Shown: positions 29,301 through 37,578, numbered from the stretch's first letter. The stretch: DNA of 64,000 bases from Variovorax sp. 770b2 (GCF_900115685.1 NZ_FOXJ01000001.1:3133796-3197795); one strand, 5' to 3'. Translations and numbers: made by a program. Notes: a model not told the origin generated them from the letters alone.

Positions 29301-30240
29301 TGAGCTTCATGGCCGCAAGCGTCGTTAGATAGAAGACGCCGATGCCCGCGCCCTGCAGGATCAGCGCATAGCCCGCGCGCTTGTGGCGCAGCAGCCAGCC
29401 CAGCACCAGGAGAACCGCGCCCACCAGGGCGACTGCGGCGTAGCGCAGTTCGATCGGCACCGTCACGCGCTCGGCCGTGTAGCGCAGCAGGAAGGCCAGG
29501 CCGAGGAACAGGATCAGCACACCCAGCTTCACCAGCATGTTGCCGCCGAAGATCAGGTTGGCGATCGGTGCGGGCAGGCGGTCGCGCAGCGGGACCGGGG
29601 GTGGGGGCGGCGGCGGTGGCGGACGGCGCACCAGCGGCGGCACGGCGACTGGCGCGGGTGCGGCGACGGTTTCCGGCGGGCGCGGTGCGGCGGGCTTGTC
29701 GAGGGCGGGTGCGGCGGGTGCGGGTGCGGGTGTGGCCTGCGGCTCTGCGATGGGCGTCTTGGCGACGACGGCGGGCGGCGGAACCTGCATGGTCGCGATG
29801 CGCGGCCGCGTCATCTCGGCGGCGCGTGCGGTCGCCGGTTGGCCCAACGGCAGCGAAGGCGCCTGCGCGACGGGCTTGCCGCCCATGGATGTGGCGAGAT
29901 CTCCGGTCGGCGCGATGGCCGGTGCGGGTGCAGCGATCGCCTCGCCCGCGCCCTGCGCGAGCCGGCGTTCGAGCTGGCTCACGCGCTCTTCGAGCTCGGT
30001 CACCCGCTGCTGCAGCTTCAGCACGCCGCCTGCGGGCGCACCCGTTGCCGACGGTGCGCCGGCGGCTCGGCCGTCGGACAGCGCGCCTTCAGCCTCGGTG
30101 CGCTGCGGCGCGTCTTTTTTCTTCTTGCCGAACAGCTGCGAGAACGCGAACGCGCCGACGAGTGCGAGAACCAGCGCCACGGGCACCGATTCGAAGATCG
30201 CCCCGATGAACAGGCCGGCAATCATGCCTATGAACCACAT
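26383..30240 (-). CDS. DUF2339 domain-containing polytopic membrane protein
   Basis: This 1285-residue protein starts with a single helix, then a basic stretch, a coiled coil (LQQRVTELEERVSQLERRL, ~80-98) and a long Ala/Pro-rich linker with a run of nine prolines. About two dozen or more transmembrane segments follow to the C-terminus. This is the DUF2339 pattern; the function is unknown, though an envelope or surface-polymer role is sometimes suggested. A GGGGAGTCAGGG segment precedes the ATG. It is translationally coupled to DUF3999 by a four-base overlap. Confidence 0.9.
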   Translation of the reverse strand: MWFIGMIAGLFIGAIFESVPVALVLALVGAFAFSQLFGKKKKDAPQRTEAEGALSDGRAAGAPSATGAPAGGVLKLQQRVTELEERVSQLERRLAQGAGEAIAAPAPAIAPTGDLATSMGGKPVAQAPSLPLGQPATARAAEMTRPRIATMQVPPPAVVAKTPIAEPQATPAPAPAAPALDKPAAPRPPETVAAPAPVAVPPLVRRPPPPPPPPPVPLRDRLPAPIANLIFGGNMLVKLGVLILFLGLAFLLRYTAERVTVPIELRYAAVALVGAVLLVLGWLLRHKRAGYALILQGAGIGVFYLTTLAAMKLSGLLPASVGFAFLFGVAVLSAALAVLQNAPLLAIVAALEGFAAPVLASTGSNQPVGLFTYLLVLDVGIVLIAWFKAWRVLNLIGFVGTFTLAAGWAHKYYTDDQYGIVQPFLVVFFLLFTAIGLFFARRTLFDAPVQPAQPLATRALDTLRRAGRVDSSLVFGTPMVAFGMQYLLMHPWEYGAAFSAMALAAFYLVMGRLVFATQPKGLALLAEAYAIVGVIFGTLAIPLGLEGQWTGAAWAVEAAGMYWLGARQGRVYARAFSFLVFAGAVWKLLEATQVDGAAGHPLLQGSVIGPLLVAASAFAMWAMHRRAKLDVGDSLEAIVGSALPWLGMAALTLLVWQWFTPPWAAAATAVLASATFAVAVRFALLPLTYVSFGMQALAVAGFIATLHRAGDGLDARQALESGWQGAAAACLIALSVLGNAAWSMLQAHRAALARGVQPVWSVGNVVGVIAGVGLLHLAMLFQISLTQAALLWPLTATVVLWVALRMAHLPLAAFAGVLHAVSAIFFIVLAEMGGDMRVLRPAFGHLGFWTPVVLGLAALLAGDWLRDEARPRAGEPTGVARKRWVNAWCAHPVVLWVPVVWGLGWWLFGMLDESVRALNLHALASHVPAAVMAVVLVTSVLSALVAHRRDWSQLGQATIATLPGFGLIAAYGIAGGPTPFYVPSSALGWIAWPLALAWHLRLLRAQKRWFGASALTPFHVAGFWLFLLLAARECQWQLGRIGAEWSSWQLLGWAVVPALVLWALRSRVLLQRWPLSEYRSAYLEFAATPVAVYLLAWVWVPNAVSPGDAAPLPYVPLLNPLELAQWLVLFALVLWWRALPEGSFARVQPMVAKGAVGFTGLALLTGMVLRTCHHYAGVEWRFDALYASWLTQAALSITWAICGVVAMVLGHGRRVRTLWIAGAALLGVVVLKLFFVELADRGGLFRIVSFIAVGALLLLVGYFAPVPPKKEEAAPKQAPAEGGAA

Positions 30241-30348
30241 CCCTGACTCCCCATGTTTTGGCGAGTCCGGAGTGTACGGCTGATCCCGGCGAAAACCGCC
30301 GTGATGCCCGTCCTGCCTATGCCGTCAGCTATAGCTTTGGTAGCAACT

Positions 30349-32766
30349 TCAGACCGGCGTGAGCTTGGCCACCGACAGTGCCAGCCACTTCACGCCGTGG
30401 CGCGTGAACTTGACCTGCGCACGCGCGTCGTCGCCCGAGCCTTCGAGGGCCACCACCGTGCCCTCGCCGAACTTGTTGTGGAACACCTGCATGCCCGAGC
30501 GCAAGCCGTGCGAAGGCGCTGTCTTCTGCGGTGGCACCGGCGGGCTGGCGAAGGTGTCCTTGCTGCCGCCGTAGCTGCTGCCACCGCTGTAACCGCCACT
30601 GCCGCCGCGCGTGCTGGCGTAGCCGCCGCCGTAGCCGAAGGCCGATGGCGTGAAGCCCTGGTTCTTCGGCGTGAGCCACTTGAGCGCGCCTTCGGGCAGT
30701 TCGTCGAAGAAACGGCTCTTGACGTTGTAGCGGGTCTGCCCATGCAGCATCCGCGTCTGCGAATGGCTCAGGTACAGGCGCTTGCGGGCGCGGGTGATCG
30801 CCACGTACATCAGGCGGCGCTCTTCCTCCAGGCTCTCGAAGTCGCTCATCGAGTTCTCGTGCGGAAAGAGCCCCTCCTCCATGCCGGTGATGAACACGCA
30901 GTCGAACTCCAGGCCCTTGGCGGCGTGCACCGTCATGAGCTGCACCGCGTCCTGGCCGGCCTGCGCCTGGTTGTCGCCCGATTCGAGCGCGGCGTGCGTG
31001 AGGAACGCGGCCAGCGGGCTCAGCGTTTCGCCAGTCTCGGCATCGGGCGCGAGCGGCTCGTCGAGCACCGGGCGACTCGGATCGATGCCCTGGCTCGCGG
31101 GCGACTGGCGCAGCTCGTCGACAGGCAGCGCCACCGCGTCGCGGCCGAAGCCCTCCTGCGTGACGAAGCTCTCGGCCGCGTTCACGAGTTCTTCCAGATT
31201 CTCCAGCCGGTCGGCGCCTTCGCGGTCGGTCTTGTAGTGCTCGACAAGGCCGCTGTGGTCGAGCACCAGCTCGATGATCTCGCGCAGGCTCACGCCCTGG
31301 GTTTGCTCCCGCAGCACGTCGATCTTGGCGACGAAGCCGGTGAGGTTCGCGCCCGCCTTGCCGCCGACGACGCTGACCGCATCGTGCAGCGAGCGCCCGG
31401 CCGCGCGCGCCGCGTCCTGCAGGGTTTCGAGCGTGCGCGCGCCGATGCCGCGCGGCGGGAAGTTGACGACGCGCAGGAAGCTGGTGTCGTCGTCCTTGTT
31501 CTCCAGCAGGCGCAGGTAGGCCAGCGCCTGCTTGATTTCGGCGCGCTCGAAGAAGCGCAGGCCGCCGTACACACGGTACGGCACCGAGGCATTGAAGAGC
31601 GCGGTTTCGATCACCCGGCTCTGCGCATTGCTGCGGTAGAGCACGGCCATCTCCTTGCGGTCGAAGCCGTCGCGCACGAGCTGGCGCATTTCCTCGACCA
31701 TCCACTGCGCTTCGGCCAGATCGGTGGGCGACTCGTACACGCGCACCGGCTCGCCGGGGCCCTGGTCGGTGCGCAGGTTCTTGCCCAGGCGCTTCTTGTT
31801 GTGGCTGATGAGCTCGTTGGCCGAGTCGAGGATGTTGCTGTAGCTGCGGTAGTTCTGCTCCAGCTTGATCTGGTGCTGCACGTCAAACTCGCGCACGAAG
31901 TCGGCCATGTTGCCCACGCGCGCGCCGCGAAAGGCGTAGATGCTCTGGTCGTCGTCGCCCACGGCGATCACGCTGTTGTTCGGGTTCGGCGTGAACTGCC
32001 CGCCGACCGTGTGGCCCGAGAGCATTTTGATCCACGCGTATTGCAGGCGGTTGGTGTCCTGGAACTCGTCGATCAGGATGTGGCGAAAGCGCCGCTGGTA
32101 GTGCTCGCGCACCGGGTCGTTGTCGCGCAGCAGTTCGTAGCTGCGCAGCATGAGCTCGCCGAAGTCGACCACGCCCTCGCGCTGGCACTGCTCTTCGTAC
32201 AGCTGGTAGAGCTCGACCTTCTTCCTGTCGTCGTCGCTGCGGATCTCCACGTCCTTCGGGCGCAGGCCGTCTTCCTTGGCGCCGGCGATGAACCACTGGG
32301 TCTGCTTGGCGGGGAAGCGCTCGTCGTCCACGTTGAACTGCTTCATCAGGCGCTTGATGGCCGAGAGCTGGTCTTGCGTATCGAGGATCTGGAAGGTCGA
32401 AGGCAGGTTGGCCAGCTTCCAGTGCGCGCGCAAGAGGCGGTTGCACAGGCCGTGGAAGGGGCCGATCCACATGCCGCGCACGTTGACCGGCAGGATCGCC
32501 GTCAGCCGCGTCATCATTTCCTTGGCGGCCTTGTTGGTGAAGGTCACGGCCAGGATGCCGCCTGCGGAGACCTGGCCCGTCTGCAGCAGCCAGGCGATGC
32601 GGGTGGTGAGCACCCGCGTCTTGCCGGAGCCGGCGCCCGCCAGGATGAGCGCATTGCCCGCGGGCAGGGCGACCGCAGTGCGCTGCTCCGGGTTCAGGTT
32701 CTGCAGCAGGGGCATGTCCGAATGATTCGGGGGGTTGGCATCAGCCGCGGGATCGTTAAACAACAT
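30349..32766 (-). CDS. uvrD: ATP-dependent DNA helicase UvrD/PcrA type
   Basis: This 805-residue SF1A helicase has all motifs: Walker [10 protein letters not shown], motif [12 protein letters not shown], motif [16 protein letters not shown], motif [15 protein letters not shown] and motif [21 protein letters not shown]-terminal Tudor-like domain ([18 protein letters not shown]) follows a Gly/Ser-rich linker ([19 protein letters not shown]). It unwinds DNA in nucleotide-excision and mismatch repair. Two starts are possible: 32766, six bases after a TACAAT box, or 32715 ([11 protein letters not shown]), which lacks a Shine-Dalgarno. The first is preferred. Confidence 0.93.
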   Translation of the reverse strand: MLFNDPAADANPPNHSDMPLLQNLNPEQRTAVALPAGNALILAGAGSGKTRVLTTRIAWLLQTGQVSAGGILAVTFTNKAAKEMMTRLTAILPVNVRGMWIGPFHGLCNRLLRAHWKLANLPSTFQILDTQDQLSAIKRLMKQFNVDDERFPAKQTQWFIAGAKEDGLRPKDVEIRSDDDRKKVELYQLYEEQCQREGVVDFGELMLRSYELLRDNDPVREHYQRRFRHILIDEFQDTNRLQYAWIKMLSGHTVGGQFTPNPNNSVIAVGDDDQSIYAFRGARVGNMADFVREFDVQHQIKLEQNYRSYSNILDSANELISHNKKRLGKNLRTDQGPGEPVRVYESPTDLAEAQWMVEEMRQLVRDGFDRKEMAVLYRSNAQSRVIETALFNASVPYRVYGGLRFFERAEIKQALAYLRLLENKDDDTSFLRVVNFPPRGIGARTLETLQDAARAAGRSLHDAVSVVGGKAGANLTGFVAKIDVLREQTQGVSLREIIELVLDHSGLVEHYKTDREGADRLENLEELVNAAESFVTQEGFGRDAVALPVDELRQSPASQGIDPSRPVLDEPLAPDAETGETLSPLAAFLTHAALESGDNQAQAGQDAVQLMTVHAAKGLEFDCVFITGMEEGLFPHENSMSDFESLEEERRLMYVAITRARKRLYLSHSQTRMLHGQTRYNVKSRFFDELPEGALKWLTPKNQGFTPSAFGYGGGYASTRGGSGGYSGGSSYGGSKDTFASPPVPPQKTAPSHGLRSGMQVFHNKFGEGTVVALEGSGDDARAQVKFTRHGVKWLALSVAKLTPV

Positions 32767-32772
32767 CCACCG

Positions 32773-32778
32773 ATTGTA
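32773..32778 (-). promoter_or_regulatory. -10 element TACAAT of uvrD
   Basis: On the minus strand TACAAT is followed by CGGTGG and then the ATG at 32766. This is the same six-base spacing as at the DUF2782 gene and predicts a leaderless transcript. Confidence 0.45.
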
Positions 32779-32838
32779 GAAACCACCGCGTATGCGGGTT
32801 ATACGAAGAACTGGAAGACCCGCCATCGGGACACCGCG

Positions 32839-32844
32839 TAAAAT
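32839..32844 (+). promoter_or_regulatory. -10 element TAAAAT of guaC
   Basis: TAAAAT matches five of six of the -10 consensus and points at guaC. It places the start of transcription at about 32851, at the base of a terminator-like hairpin. No strong -35 is visible. Confidence 0.4.
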
Positions 32845-32849
32845 CAATC

Positions 32850-32881
32850 ACCGGGCCCAAGATTCTTGCGCCCGGTTTTTT
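32850..32881 (+). terminator. Terminator-like hairpin in the guaC leader
   Basis: The stem ACCGGGC/GCCCGGT with a 13-base loop is followed by six T on the plus strand. It lies about 120 bp before the guaC start and after its probable -10 box. As no plus-strand gene ends here, it may be an attenuator, or it may simply insulate the divergent uvrD/guaC pair. Confidence 0.55.
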
Positions 32882-32972
32882 GTGCCCGTCTTTTCTTCAA
32901 AAGGCGCCGCAAAAGCCGGCCGGACCAAGCGCTCTTTCGTTCTTCTCAACGATTCCTTTCAGGAGCCTGGTC

Positions 32973-33950
32973 ATGCAAATTTTCGATTACGACAACATCC
33001 TTCTGCTCCCTCGCAAGTGCCGCGTGGAGAGCCGCTCGGAATGCGACGCCAGCGTCACGCTGGGCGAACGCACCTTCCGCCTGCCGGTGGTGCCTGCCAA
33101 CATGAAGACGGTGGTCGACGAGTCGATCTGCCTGTGGCTCGCGCAGAACGGCTACTTCTACGTGATGCACCGCTTCGACCTGGACAACGTGAAATTCGTC
33201 AAGGACATGCAGGGCAAGGGCGTGTTCGCCTCGATCTCGCTGGGCGTGAAGAAGCCCGACTACGAGACCGTCGACCTGCTGGTGGCCCAGGGCCTCGTGC
33301 CCGAATACATCACGATCGACATCGCGCACGGCCACGCCGACAGCGTGAAGAACATGATCGGCTACCTGAAGGAAAAGCTGCCCAAGGCCTTCGTGATCGC
33401 CGGCAACGTCGGCACGCCCGAGGCCGTGATCGACCTGGAGAACTGGGGCGCGGACGCGACCAAGGTCGGCATCGGCCCGGGCAAGGTCTGCATCACCAAG
33501 CTCAAGACCGGCTTCGGCACGGGTGGCTGGCAGCTGTCGGCGCTCAAGTGGTGCGCGCGCGTGGCGACCAAGCCGATCATTGCGGACGGCGGCATTCGCG
33601 ACCATGGCGACATCGCCAAGAGCGTGCGCTTCGGCGCATCGATGGTGATGATCGGCTCGCTGTTCGCGGGCCATGAGGAGTCGCCCGGCAAGACGGTCGA
33701 AGTCGACGGCACGCTCTTCAAGGAGTACTACGGCTCGGCCAGCGACTTCAACAAGGGCGAATACAAGCACGTCGAGGGCAAGCGCATCCTGGAGCCCATC
33801 AAGGGCAAGCTGGCCGACACGCTGATCGAGATGGAGCAGGACGTGCAGAGCTCGATCAGCTACGCGGGCGGCCGCACGCTGATGGACATCCGCAAGGTCA
33901 ACTACGTCACGCTGGGCGGCGACAACGCGGGTGAGCACCTGTTGATGTAA
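32973..33950 (+). CDS. guaC: GMP reductase
   Basis: This 325-residue TIM-barrel enzyme of the IMPDH/GMPR family lacks the CBS domains of IMP dehydrogenase, as GMP reductases do. It starts [22 protein letters not shown] and carries the catalytic cysteine loop [11 protein letters not shown], the [14 protein letters not shown] phosphate-binding segment and the C-terminal GGRTLMDIR. It converts GMP to IMP with NADPH in purine salvage. The ATG at 32973 has AGGAG upstream. The leader contains a hairpin that may regulate it. Confidence 0.95.
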   Translation: MQIFDYDNILLLPRKCRVESRSECDASVTLGERTFRLPVVPANMKTVVDESICLWLAQNGYFYVMHRFDLDNVKFVKDMQGKGVFASISLGVKKPDYETVDLLVAQGLVPEYITIDIAHGHADSVKNMIGYLKEKLPKAFVIAGNVGTPEAVIDLENWGADATKVGIGPGKVCITKLKTGFGTGGWQLSALKWCARVATKPIIADGGIRDHGDIAKSVRFGASMVMIGSLFAGHEESPGKTVEVDGTLFKEYYGSASDFNKGEYKHVEGKRILEPIKGKLADTLIEMEQDVQSSISYAGGRTLMDIRKVNYVTLGGDNAGEHLLM

Positions 33951-33975
33951 GTGCCCTGCCCCAGGGCTGTGTCGG

Positions 33976-34842
33976 TCAGGCTTCGAGCAGTTGCACCGCA
34001 TGGCGGTGCAACGCGTGGGCCGGATCGGCGAATGCATCGACCACGCCGAAGTGGTCCAGGCCCGGGAGCACCTCGCACACCGGCACGGTGTTGTGGCCCC
34101 AGGCGTTGCGGATCATCGCGTTGTGGCGGATGAATTCGGGGCTCTCTTCGCCACCGGCGGCCGCGTAGAGCTGGCCGCGCGGTGGCGCGGGCCAGAGCGC
34201 CGGGCTCGCACGACGGGCGTCCGCATCGGTCAGCTTCAGCGTGTTCTCCAGGAACGGCGTGCGCTGCAGCGGCCGCAGGTCGTACAGGCCCGAGATCGAG
34301 AGCGCGTTGCGCACGAGCTGCGCGGGCAGATCGGGGGCAACGGCTTTCCAATCGCAGGACAACAAGGCCGCCGCCATGTGGCCGCCGGCCGAATGCCCCG
34401 CAACGGTGATGCGCGAAGGATCGCCGCCATAGGCCGCGACGTGGCGCCAGGTCCATTCGAGCGCATGCACCATCTGCAGCAGGATGCCCGGCACCGTGAC
34501 GGGCGCCTCGACCGGTCCGGGACACAACGCGTAGTTGGGCACGACGACGCAGATGCCGCGGTCGTTGAACGACGGCGCGATGAAGGAATGCTGGCTCTTG
34601 TCCATTGCGCGCCAGTAGCCGCCGTGGATGAAGACCAGCACCGGCGCGTCGGGGATCGGCGCGGGGAAGACGTCGAGCGTCTCGTTCGGGCCCTCGCCGT
34701 AGCGCAGGTCGATCCGGCCGGGCAAGGCATCGCGCACCGCTGCCGATTCGCGCGTCCACCGCTCGAAGTACGCCGGGTGGTCTTTCACCCGCGCGAGGTT
34801 GTTGTACATGCCTTCCAGCCAGGCGGGGTCGTACGAGGCCAT
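33976..34842 (-). CDS. Alpha/beta hydrolase, arylformamidase-like
   Basis: This 288-residue alpha/beta hydrolase has the HGGYW oxyanion motif, the nucleophile elbow GHSAGGHMA and a late histidine in LPGLDHFGVV, all as in kynurenine formamidase (arylformamidase) and the hormone-sensitive lipase group. It would hydrolyse N-formylkynurenine or small esters. No kynurenine pathway gene is near it, so the substrate stays open. The start at 34842 (MASYDPAW) matches the usual family N-terminus. Confidence 0.8.
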   Translation of the reverse strand: MASYDPAWLEGMYNNLARVKDHPAYFERWTRESAAVRDALPGRIDLRYGEGPNETLDVFPAPIPDAPVLVFIHGGYWRAMDKSQHSFIAPSFNDRGICVVVPNYALCPGPVEAPVTVPGILLQMVHALEWTWRHVAAYGGDPSRITVAGHSAGGHMAAALLSCDWKAVAPDLPAQLVRNALSISGLYDLRPLQRTPFLENTLKLTDADARRASPALWPAPPRGQLYAAAGGEESPEFIRHNAMIRNAWGHNTVPVCEVLPGLDHFGVVDAFADPAHALHRHAVQLLEA

Positions 34843-34913
34843 GCGATTGCTGCTCTTGGTTTTGCGAGGCGCGAATCTTGGCACGACAACGTGCGCGGGG
34901 GCGGGAGTCTGGT

Positions 34914-34919
34914 TAGAAT
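34914..34919 (+). promoter_or_regulatory. -10 element TAGAAT of tRNA-Ala
   Basis: TAGAAT ends 12 bases before the tRNA-Ala gene and fits a -10 box; no clear -35 is seen. Confidence 0.4.
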
Positions 34920-34931
34920 TTACGTCGTGTT

Positions 34932-35007
<76 letters not shown>

Positions 35008-35016
35008 ACCGATTTG

Positions 35017-35051
35017 AAAAGGCCTTGGCAACCGCCAAGGCCTTTTCTTTT
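35017..35051. terminator. Bidirectional terminator
   Basis: A 13-bp stem (AAAAGGCCTTGGC/GCCAAGGCCTTTT) with a four-base loop has T-rich sequence on both exits. It ends the tRNA-Ala transcript on the plus strand and the SDR transcript on the minus strand. Confidence 0.88.
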
Positions 35052-35058
35052 GGGTGAC

Positions 35059-35766
35059 TCAGGTATCGAGCGTCAGATGCTGGCCATGCAACGCCGCGGC
35101 TGCGGGCGATGCGAGAAAGCCGATGGTCTGCGCAGCGACCGACGTCGACACCCACTCGGCCGGATTCGCATCGGGCATCGCCTGCCGGTTTGCCGGCGTG
35201 TCCAGCACGCTGGGCGCCACGCTGTTCACGCTGACGCCGTGCGGCGCGGCTTCGGCCGCCATGGCTTCCACCAGGCGCTGCAATGCGCTCTTCGAGGCGA
35301 TGTAGGCAGCCATCGCCGGCACGCCACGTGCCGCGACCTTCGCTGTCACGGCGACGATGCGGCCCGCCTTGCGTTCGATCATCGAAGGCAGCACGGCCTG
35401 CGTCACGGCGACGAAGGACCACGCGTTGAGATTCATCATCCGGTCCCAGCTCGCGCGCGACAGCGCATGCGTTGCCTCGCCCATCTCGAAACCACCGGCG
35501 ATGTGCACGAGCGCATCGACACGGCCGAAGGCCTTGAGCACCTGGCCGGTCAGTTCGGCCATGTCGGGCGCCGAGGTCACATCGCCTGCGAGCAGCAGGT
35601 GCTGCGAGTTGTCCAGCCCCGGAAAGACTTCAGCCAAGCGGCCCGCATGATGGTCGACCAGGGCAAGACGCGCGCCTTGGTCGAGGAAGTGCTGCGCCAC
35701 CGCACGACCCAGCGCGCCCGCGGCACCGGTGATCACGACATGGGGCGTGGTGTTTGCATCGCTCAT
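35059..35766 (-). CDS. SDR family oxidoreductase
   Basis: This 235-residue short-chain dehydrogenase/reductase has the cofactor motif TGAAGALGRAV and a catalytic YIASK with an upstream TAKVAARG, where the usual active-site Ser is a Thr/Ala-rich stretch. The short length (classical SDRs have ~250) and the modified serine region are worth noting. It lies between two tRNA genes and shares a terminator with tRNA-Ala. The substrate is unknown. Confidence 0.85.
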   Translation of the reverse strand: MSDANTTPHVVITGAAGALGRAVAQHFLDQGARLALVDHHAGRLAEVFPGLDNSQHLLLAGDVTSAPDMAELTGQVLKAFGRVDALVHIAGGFEMGEATHALSRASWDRMMNLNAWSFVAVTQAVLPSMIERKAGRIVAVTAKVAARGVPAMAAYIASKSALQRLVEAMAAEAAPHGVSVNSVAPSVLDTPANRQAMPDANPAEWVSTSVAAQTIGFLASPAAAALHGQHLTLDT

Positions 35767-35840
35767 AAGAAAATGCTCCTGATTGAGGAGGGGCGTGGCC
35801 CCATCGGTGGCGCATCCTAACGCTGCGACTCACAAAATTT

Positions 35841-35869
35841 TTGGACGCCGGAAAATTCTGGGATATACT
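35841..35869 (+). promoter_or_regulatory. Sigma-70-type promoter of tRNA-Lys
   Basis: TTGGAC (35841-35846) and TATACT (35864-35869) are 17 bp apart, a near-consensus promoter about 39 bp before the tRNA gene. Confidence 0.75.
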
Positions 35870-35908
35870 CGTGGTCTTGCCTGAAAACGCTAGTCGTTTA
35901 CAGCGCTG

Positions 35909-35984
35909 GGGCTCTTAGCTCAGTTGGTAGAGCAGCGGACTCTTAATCCGTAGGTCGAGTGTTCGAGTCACTCAGGGCCCACCA
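35909..35984 (+). tRNA. tRNA-Lys(CTT)
   Basis: The 76-base cloverleaf has acceptor GGGCTCT/AGGGCCC, anticodon stem GCGGA/TCCGT with loop CTCTTAA (anticodon CTT) and T arm GAGTG-TTCGAGT-CACTC. CCA is encoded. A strong promoter precedes it and a terminator follows. Confidence 0.95.
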
Positions 35985-36004
35985 CCAACATGGCGGAAAC
36001 GCTG

Positions 36005-36043
36005 AAAAAGCCTGCTACCTCACCGGTAGCAGGCTTTTTTATT
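36005..36043. terminator. Bidirectional terminator
   Basis: The stem AAGCCTGCTACC/GGTAGCAGGCTT with a five-base loop has T tracts on both strands. It ends tRNA-Lys (plus) and the hypothetical gene at 36056-36478 (minus). Confidence 0.88.
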
Positions 36044-36055
36044 TGCCCGCTGGGA

Positions 36056-36478
36056 TCACGGCGAACCTGCCTCACCCTGCCGCATCATCCAGTCGTCGAC
36101 GAAACGCGCGAGCACATCCCGCTTCTCGCCGATCTCGGCCGCCAGATATTGGCGTGCATGTTCCTGGGCCAATTCGTTCGACAGGAACCACTGCTCCCGC
36201 ACGGGGCTGCCTTGCGGCGGCGGCGTGCCCCAGGTGGCAACACTCTTGCCCAGGAACGCTTCGGTGACCGGCAACCGCCCATCGGTCTTGCCGATGTCCG
36301 ACAGTGCATTGCGCGGGGCGCCGAGCGCGACACGCACCTGGACGACGTCGCTGTCCGAATGAATGGACGCGCCGAGCCCGCCCGCCTGATGCACCTGCCA
36401 GAGCTGTGCCGCGGACGCATTGCGAACCCAGCTTTCGAGCGCACGCGTCAAACTCTCGAGGATGATTTCTTTGTTCAT
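36056..36478 (-). CDS. Hypothetical protein, 140 residues
   Basis: No family was recognised. The protein is soluble, has no cysteines or transmembrane segment, and is predicted mostly helical at both ends (ILESLTRALESWVRN; LAQEHARQYLAAEIGEKRDVLARFVDDWMMR). The middle contains a beta-rich stretch (DVVQVRVALGAP). A terminator just after the stop supports a real transcript. The DNA just upstream is less GC-rich than the surroundings. There is no strong Shine-Dalgarno before the ATG. Confidence 0.6.
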   Translation of the reverse strand: MNKEIILESLTRALESWVRNASAAQLWQVHQAGGLGASIHSDSDVVQVRVALGAPRNALSDIGKTDGRLPVTEAFLGKSVATWGTPPPQGSPVREQWFLSNELAQEHARQYLAAEIGEKRDVLARFVDDWMMRQGEAGSP

Positions 36479-36634
36479 ACAAGCACTATTTCACATTTAA
36501 GACTGTCAGTTCTGGCCTTCGAAAACGCAGATCCACAAAGTCCAGTGCGCGACATGGCATCTTGTACCTGCTGTCACGCATCACAACAATCAGGATTCCA
36601 GGGACATCAACTTCGAAGCGAAAAGCTCGTTGGA
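36479..36634. other. Intergenic region of lower GC, possible small RNA upstream part
   Basis: This stretch has noticeably more A and T than its neighbours and no convincing gene. A plus-strand terminator hairpin lies at its right end although no plus-strand gene ends there. It may encode a small RNA, or it may be a spacer. Confidence 0.35.
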
Positions 36635-36658
36635 CCCGCTTCGGCGGGTTATTTTTTG
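36635..36658 (+). terminator. Rho-independent terminator without an upstream gene
   Basis: The stem ACCCGC/GCGGGT with a TTCG tetraloop is followed by TATTTTTT. It faces plus-strand transcription, yet the gene to its left is on the minus strand. This is the main argument for a non-coding RNA in 36479-36634. Confidence 0.7.
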
Positions 36659-36738
36659 CCCTCCCGCATCCAGGGCGAACAGCGACGTTCGGCGACAACA
36701 CAATCCACGGGCCCGGCGAAGTGGTTGCTGGCCTGCGC

Positions 36739-36744
36739 TATATT
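36739..36744 (+). promoter_or_regulatory. -10 element TATATT of the small membrane protein gene
   Basis: TATATT ends six bases before the ATG at 36751, the same spacing as for uvrD and the DUF2782 gene. It predicts a leaderless mRNA. Confidence 0.5.
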
Positions 36745-36750
36745 TCTGCC

Positions 36751-36927
36751 ATGGAAAAGGCTTCCGACATAGGCAAACCCACCGTCCCCATCGACCTGAT
36801 CGGGCCGGAACACTGGGGCCGCTCCAGGCGCGGCAATGGTCGGGTCACCAAAGTTCTCTGCATCATCATCGGCGGCCTCGCGGCTGCGGGGGTGATCGCC
36901 TACCGCGTGTTCGGCGTCGGGCGCTGA
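36751..36927 (+). CDS. Small single-pass membrane protein, 58 residues
   Basis: This protein has a polar, basic N-terminal half (MEKASDIGKPT..., GRSRRGNGRVTK) and one hydrophobic helix (VLCIIIGGLAAAGVIAYRVF) near the C-terminus, so it should sit in the inner membrane with its N-terminus in the cytoplasm. It has a -10 box immediately upstream and a strong terminator right after, which together support a one-gene unit. No family was recognised. Confidence 0.65.
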   Translation: MEKASDIGKPTVPIDLIGPEHWGRSRRGNGRVTKVLCIIIGGLAAAGVIAYRVFGVGR

Positions 36928-36941
36928 GCGTTCCGTCCACA

Positions 36942-36979
36942 CAACAAAAAGCCCGCTGTCCAATGACAGCGGGCTTTTT
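36942..36979 (+). terminator. Rho-independent terminator
   Basis: The stem AAAAAGCCCGCTGTC/GACAGCGGGCTTTTT with a CAAT loop ends the small membrane protein transcript. It is T-rich on both sides and may also serve the HNH gene on the minus strand. Confidence 0.9.
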
Positions 36980-37014
36980 GCATGAGGGCCGAGCCAATGC
37001 ACAGCAACGCCCTC

Positions 37015-37578
37015 TCACTGAAGCCGCGAGCCCTTGGGCAGCCGCTTGGCCAGCCACTCGTGCACGTCCGCGCGGATGTTGCGGCCCTCGAGCAGGAAGT
37101 TCTCGAAACGGCTCGGCACGTAGGGCAGATAGACCAGCGGCATGCCGGCTTCCTCGGGCGTGCGCGCGGCCTTCCTGTTGTTGCAGACGGCGCACGCGCT
37201 CACCAGGTTGGTCCAGGTCCAGGGACCGCCGCGCGATTCGGGCAGCACGTGCTCGCATTGCAGGTCGCGCTCGTGGAACACGCCCGCGCAGTACGCACAG
37301 GTGTGGCGATCGCGCCGCACCAGCTTGCCCTTGGTGACGCCGGGCACCACGTCGAACAGGTTGATCTTCGAGGCACCACGCAGCGCGATGATGGGCGCCA
37401 CGTCGATGCGCGACTGCACACCACGCGCGACGTTGAAACCGCCGCGCAGCGTGGCCAGCGGCAGGACGCCGTCTTCCCACGCGACCGATCCGGTGGCGTA
37501 GTGCAACACCGCCTGCTCCAGTGAAATCCAGGCCTGCGGCGTGCCCTGGATATCGAGTTGCAGGACGTGAGGGTGCAT
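37015..37578 (-). CDS. HNH endonuclease
   Basis: This 187-residue protein has a C-terminal HNH domain: a zinc-type CAYC pair, then the catalytic CEHVLPESRGG, a WTNLVSACAVCNNRK second zinc pair and the asparagine of the motif. The N-terminal ~90 residues are beta-rich and unfamiliar. The ATG at 37578 has AAAGGAGG at a good distance. It lies 53 bp downstream of tRNA-His on the same strand. It may nick or cut DNA; HNH proteins of this size occur free-standing in many genomes and in phages. Confidence 0.88.
   Translation of the reverse strand: MHPHVLQLDIQGTPQAWISLEQAVLHYATGSVAWEDGVLPLATLRGGFNVARGVQSRIDVAPIIALRGASKINLFDVVPGVTKGKLVRRDRHTCAYCAGVFHERDLQCEHVLPESRGGPWTWTNLVSACAVCNNRKAARTPEEAGMPLVYLPYVPSRFENFLLEGRNIRADVHEWLAKRLPKGSRLQ

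Noticed and set aside
26314-29328. 1004-codon plus-strand open frame opposite DUF2339
   Set aside because: Its sequence is dominated by Arg, His, Gln and Glu without any fold pattern, and the minus strand codes for a normal polytopic protein.
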